Origin: Nitrospirota bacterium | GTDB taxonomy: Bacteria; Nitrospirota; JACRHL01 | Length of the DNA stretch: 64,000 bases | Assembly: GCA_016212085.1 (NCBI GenBank) | Contig: JACRHL010000011.1 | Span: 1 to 64,000, forward strand | Reading direction: 5' to 3' | In this document: positions 63,053 to 64,000 of the stretch, piece after piece | Layout of the letters: each line of letters begins with the position of its first letter | Position numbering within the stretch: position 1 is the first letter of the stretch | Program-made: the position numbers and the translations under genes | Notes under the pieces: model-generated | What the model saw: the letters and a program-made list of their open reading frames with translations, nothing else | What the model was told of the DNA's origin: nothing | Databases searched by the model: none

Positions 63053-63319
63053 TTACCGGGCCCGCCGCTCGGGCGGGGGGCAGACGGCCTCCAGCCGCTC
63101 CACCCAGGGGCAACGCGCCTGGAGCGACCTTTCGAGCCGTTTCAGGACGGTGCGCTTGCCTTGGCAGCTCCGGGTGAAGGCGCCCGCCAGGGTCACCTGC
63201 ACCACGCGCCCCGCCACGTCCACCAGCTTCACGTCGCCGCCGGCGGCGATGACCTCGGCGCGGATCTCCTCCAGGGCGCCCTGCACGGCGCGGACCGGGT
63301 CGAAGGCGGCACGGGCCAT
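63053..63319 (-). CDS. NifU C-terminal-like protein with a degenerate cluster motif
   Basis: An 88-residue protein: VQGALEEIRAEVIAAGGDVK and LVDVAGRVVQVTLAGAFT are the NifU_C/Nfu fold, and RLERSLQARCPWVERLEAV closes it. In real Nfu scaffolds the loop reads GxCxxC and binds a 4Fe-4S cluster. Here it reads AGAFTRSCQGK with only one cysteine, so cluster binding in the usual way is doubtful. It starts 8 bases after the ferredoxin gene and lies between it and draG. Confidence 0.78.
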   Translation of the reverse strand: MARAAFDPVRAVQGALEEIRAEVIAAGGDVKLVDVAGRVVQVTLAGAFTRSCQGKRTVLKRLERSLQARCPWVERLEAVCPPPERRAR

Positions 63320-63327
63320 GGGGTGCC

Positions 63328-63651
63328 TCAGGCCGCCACCGGCAGCGGGCCGTGGGTGTAGCAGTCCTTGGGGCAGACGCGGGAGCAGGCCTGGCAGCCG
63401 ATGCAGAACTCCGGCTGGTGGATGACCATGACCTTCTTCTCGCACTCCACGTCGTCGATATCCTCGTCCGCGCCGATGGCGACGATCGCGCCGTCCCCGT
63501 CCACCGGCACCAGCTTCATCACGTCGCGCCCGCACACCTTATAGCAGCGGCCGCAGCCGATGCAGGTTTCCCGGTCGATCTCCAGGGCGAACCGGGGAAT
63601 CCATTCCAGCCCCGTGCGGGTGGTGCCGATGATCACATCCGCCACGCTCAT
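63328..63651 (-). CDS. fdxB: nif-specific 2[4Fe-4S] ferredoxin III
   Basis: A 107-residue ferredoxin. Two cluster motifs are seen: CIGCGRCYKVCGRD and CIGCQACSRVCPKDC, separated by a 45-residue insert (VPVDGDGAIVAIGADEDIDD) that is characteristic of the FdxB/ferredoxin III group. It probably passes electrons to FeMo-cofactor assembly or to NifH. It is 38 bases downstream of the SIR2-like gene and has a good ribosome binding site. Confidence 0.9.
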   Translation of the reverse strand: MSVADVIIGTTRTGLEWIPRFALEIDRETCIGCGRCYKVCGRDVMKLVPVDGDGAIVAIGADEDIDDVECEKKVMVIHQPEFCIGCQACSRVCPKDCYTHGPLPVAA

Positions 63652-63689
63652 GGTCCTGTTCTCCTTACCTTTTTATGCGTTGGGTGGTA

Positions 63690-64000
63690 TCAGCGGGAAA
63701 CCGGAAGGCGGGCTTCCAGCGCCTCGATGACCGCATCCACCGGCAGGTCGATGCGCGCGATGCCGTACCGTTTCAGGAAGCGCGCCTCGTTCCGGCTCGG
63801 CGCTTCCGGAATGACCGCCCAGTGGCGGTCGGCGGAGCGCTTCATGACCTGCATGGCGAAGATGCGGTCCATCTGCCGCATGAAGCGGCACCCCAGGAAC
63901 AGGAACCCGCGCCCGCGCCGCAGCTCCCGCACCGCCGGCGGGATGGGGGTCTGGATGTCGATCTCCGTGAGCACCTCCACGTAGTCCGCGTCGGAGATCA
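63690..64000 (-). CDS. SIR2-like domain protein, C-terminal fragment
   Basis: The frame stays open to the window edge, so the N-terminus is missing. The visible 103 residues include GRGFLFLGCRFMRQMDRIFA, which corresponds to the FLGYSxRDxN-type block of SIR2-like proteins, then a short alpha/beta tail (RYGIARIDLPVDAVIEALE). SIR2-like genes occur beside fdxB in several nif clusters, with unknown role. Because the NAD-binding half is outside the window, the family call is moderate. Confidence 0.6.
   Translation of the reverse strand, partial: ISDADYVEVLTEIDIQTPIPPAVRELRRGRGFLFLGCRFMRQMDRIFAMQVMKRSADRHWAVIPEAPSRNEARFLKRYGIARIDLPVDAVIEALEARLPVSR

Overview
This window comes from a very GC-rich (roughly 70 percent by eye), diazotrophic proteobacterium. 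Evidence for this is the Gram-negative envelope machinery (lipoproteins, MacAB-like tripartite transporter, Wzm/Wzt polysaccharide export), the tig-clpP-clpX order, a molybdenum nitrogenase operon with a sigma-54 type promoter, and the DraT/DraG nitrogenase switch-off system. I cannot resolve the class from sequence alone. Most genes are tightly packed, with ATGA, TGATG or GTGA start/stop overlaps.

Layout. 1-396: end of a chemotaxis receptor. 0.5-25 kb: a large surface-polysaccharide locus. It starts with an APS kinase (cysC) behind a good sigma-70 promoter, then a UDP-HexNAc 6-dehydrogenase, GDP-mannose dehydratase and GDP-fucose synthase, the Wzm/Wzt ABC exporter, and a run of glycosyltransferases, methyltransferases, an acyltransferase, an epimerase, two AsnB-type amidotransferases and a PAPS-dependent sulfotransferase. 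On the opposite strand a compact three-gene module (HAD-UbiA fusion, DprE1-like oxidase, DprE2-like reductase) looks like a decaprenyl-phosphate D-arabinose route. Base composition drops from the C-terminal domain of wzt to about 12 kb, suggesting a swapped-in specificity segment. Three copies of a 166-173 bp inverted-repeat-ended element and one unrelated 272 bp palindromic element sit at gene borders here.

25-41 kb: housekeeping and envelope genes: S49 peptidase, a MacAB-like exporter with two permeases, MgtC/SapB, a His-rich SmbP-like protein, bioA, a CDP-alcohol phosphatidyltransferase, an AI-2E/PerM protein, an MFS transporter, exported MsrA and MsrB, and a split transketolase. 41.5-50.3 kb: tig-clpP-clpX, a peptide-type solute-binding lipoprotein, a sirtuin, serS followed directly by two serine tRNAs, and tRNA-Arg. 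50.4-51.8 kb: chromate transporter.

51.8-64 kb: nitrogen fixation. Reading right to left on the minus strand: a SIR2-like gene (cut by the edge), nif ferredoxin III, a NifU-C-like protein, draG; then draT facing draG on the plus strand; then a sigma-54 promoter, a DUF2292 leader gene, a terminator-like hairpin, nifH, nifD, nifK, nifX, a NifX-associated protein (DUF269), nifZ, a 50-residue ORF, a DUF683 metalloprotein, nifV, hesA and a MOT1-type molybdate/sulfate transporter. The operon thus couples the enzyme, FeMo-cofactor assembly, homocitrate synthesis and Mo supply. The two points I find most worth pursuing are the structured repeat family in the polysaccharide locus and the unusual nifH leader.
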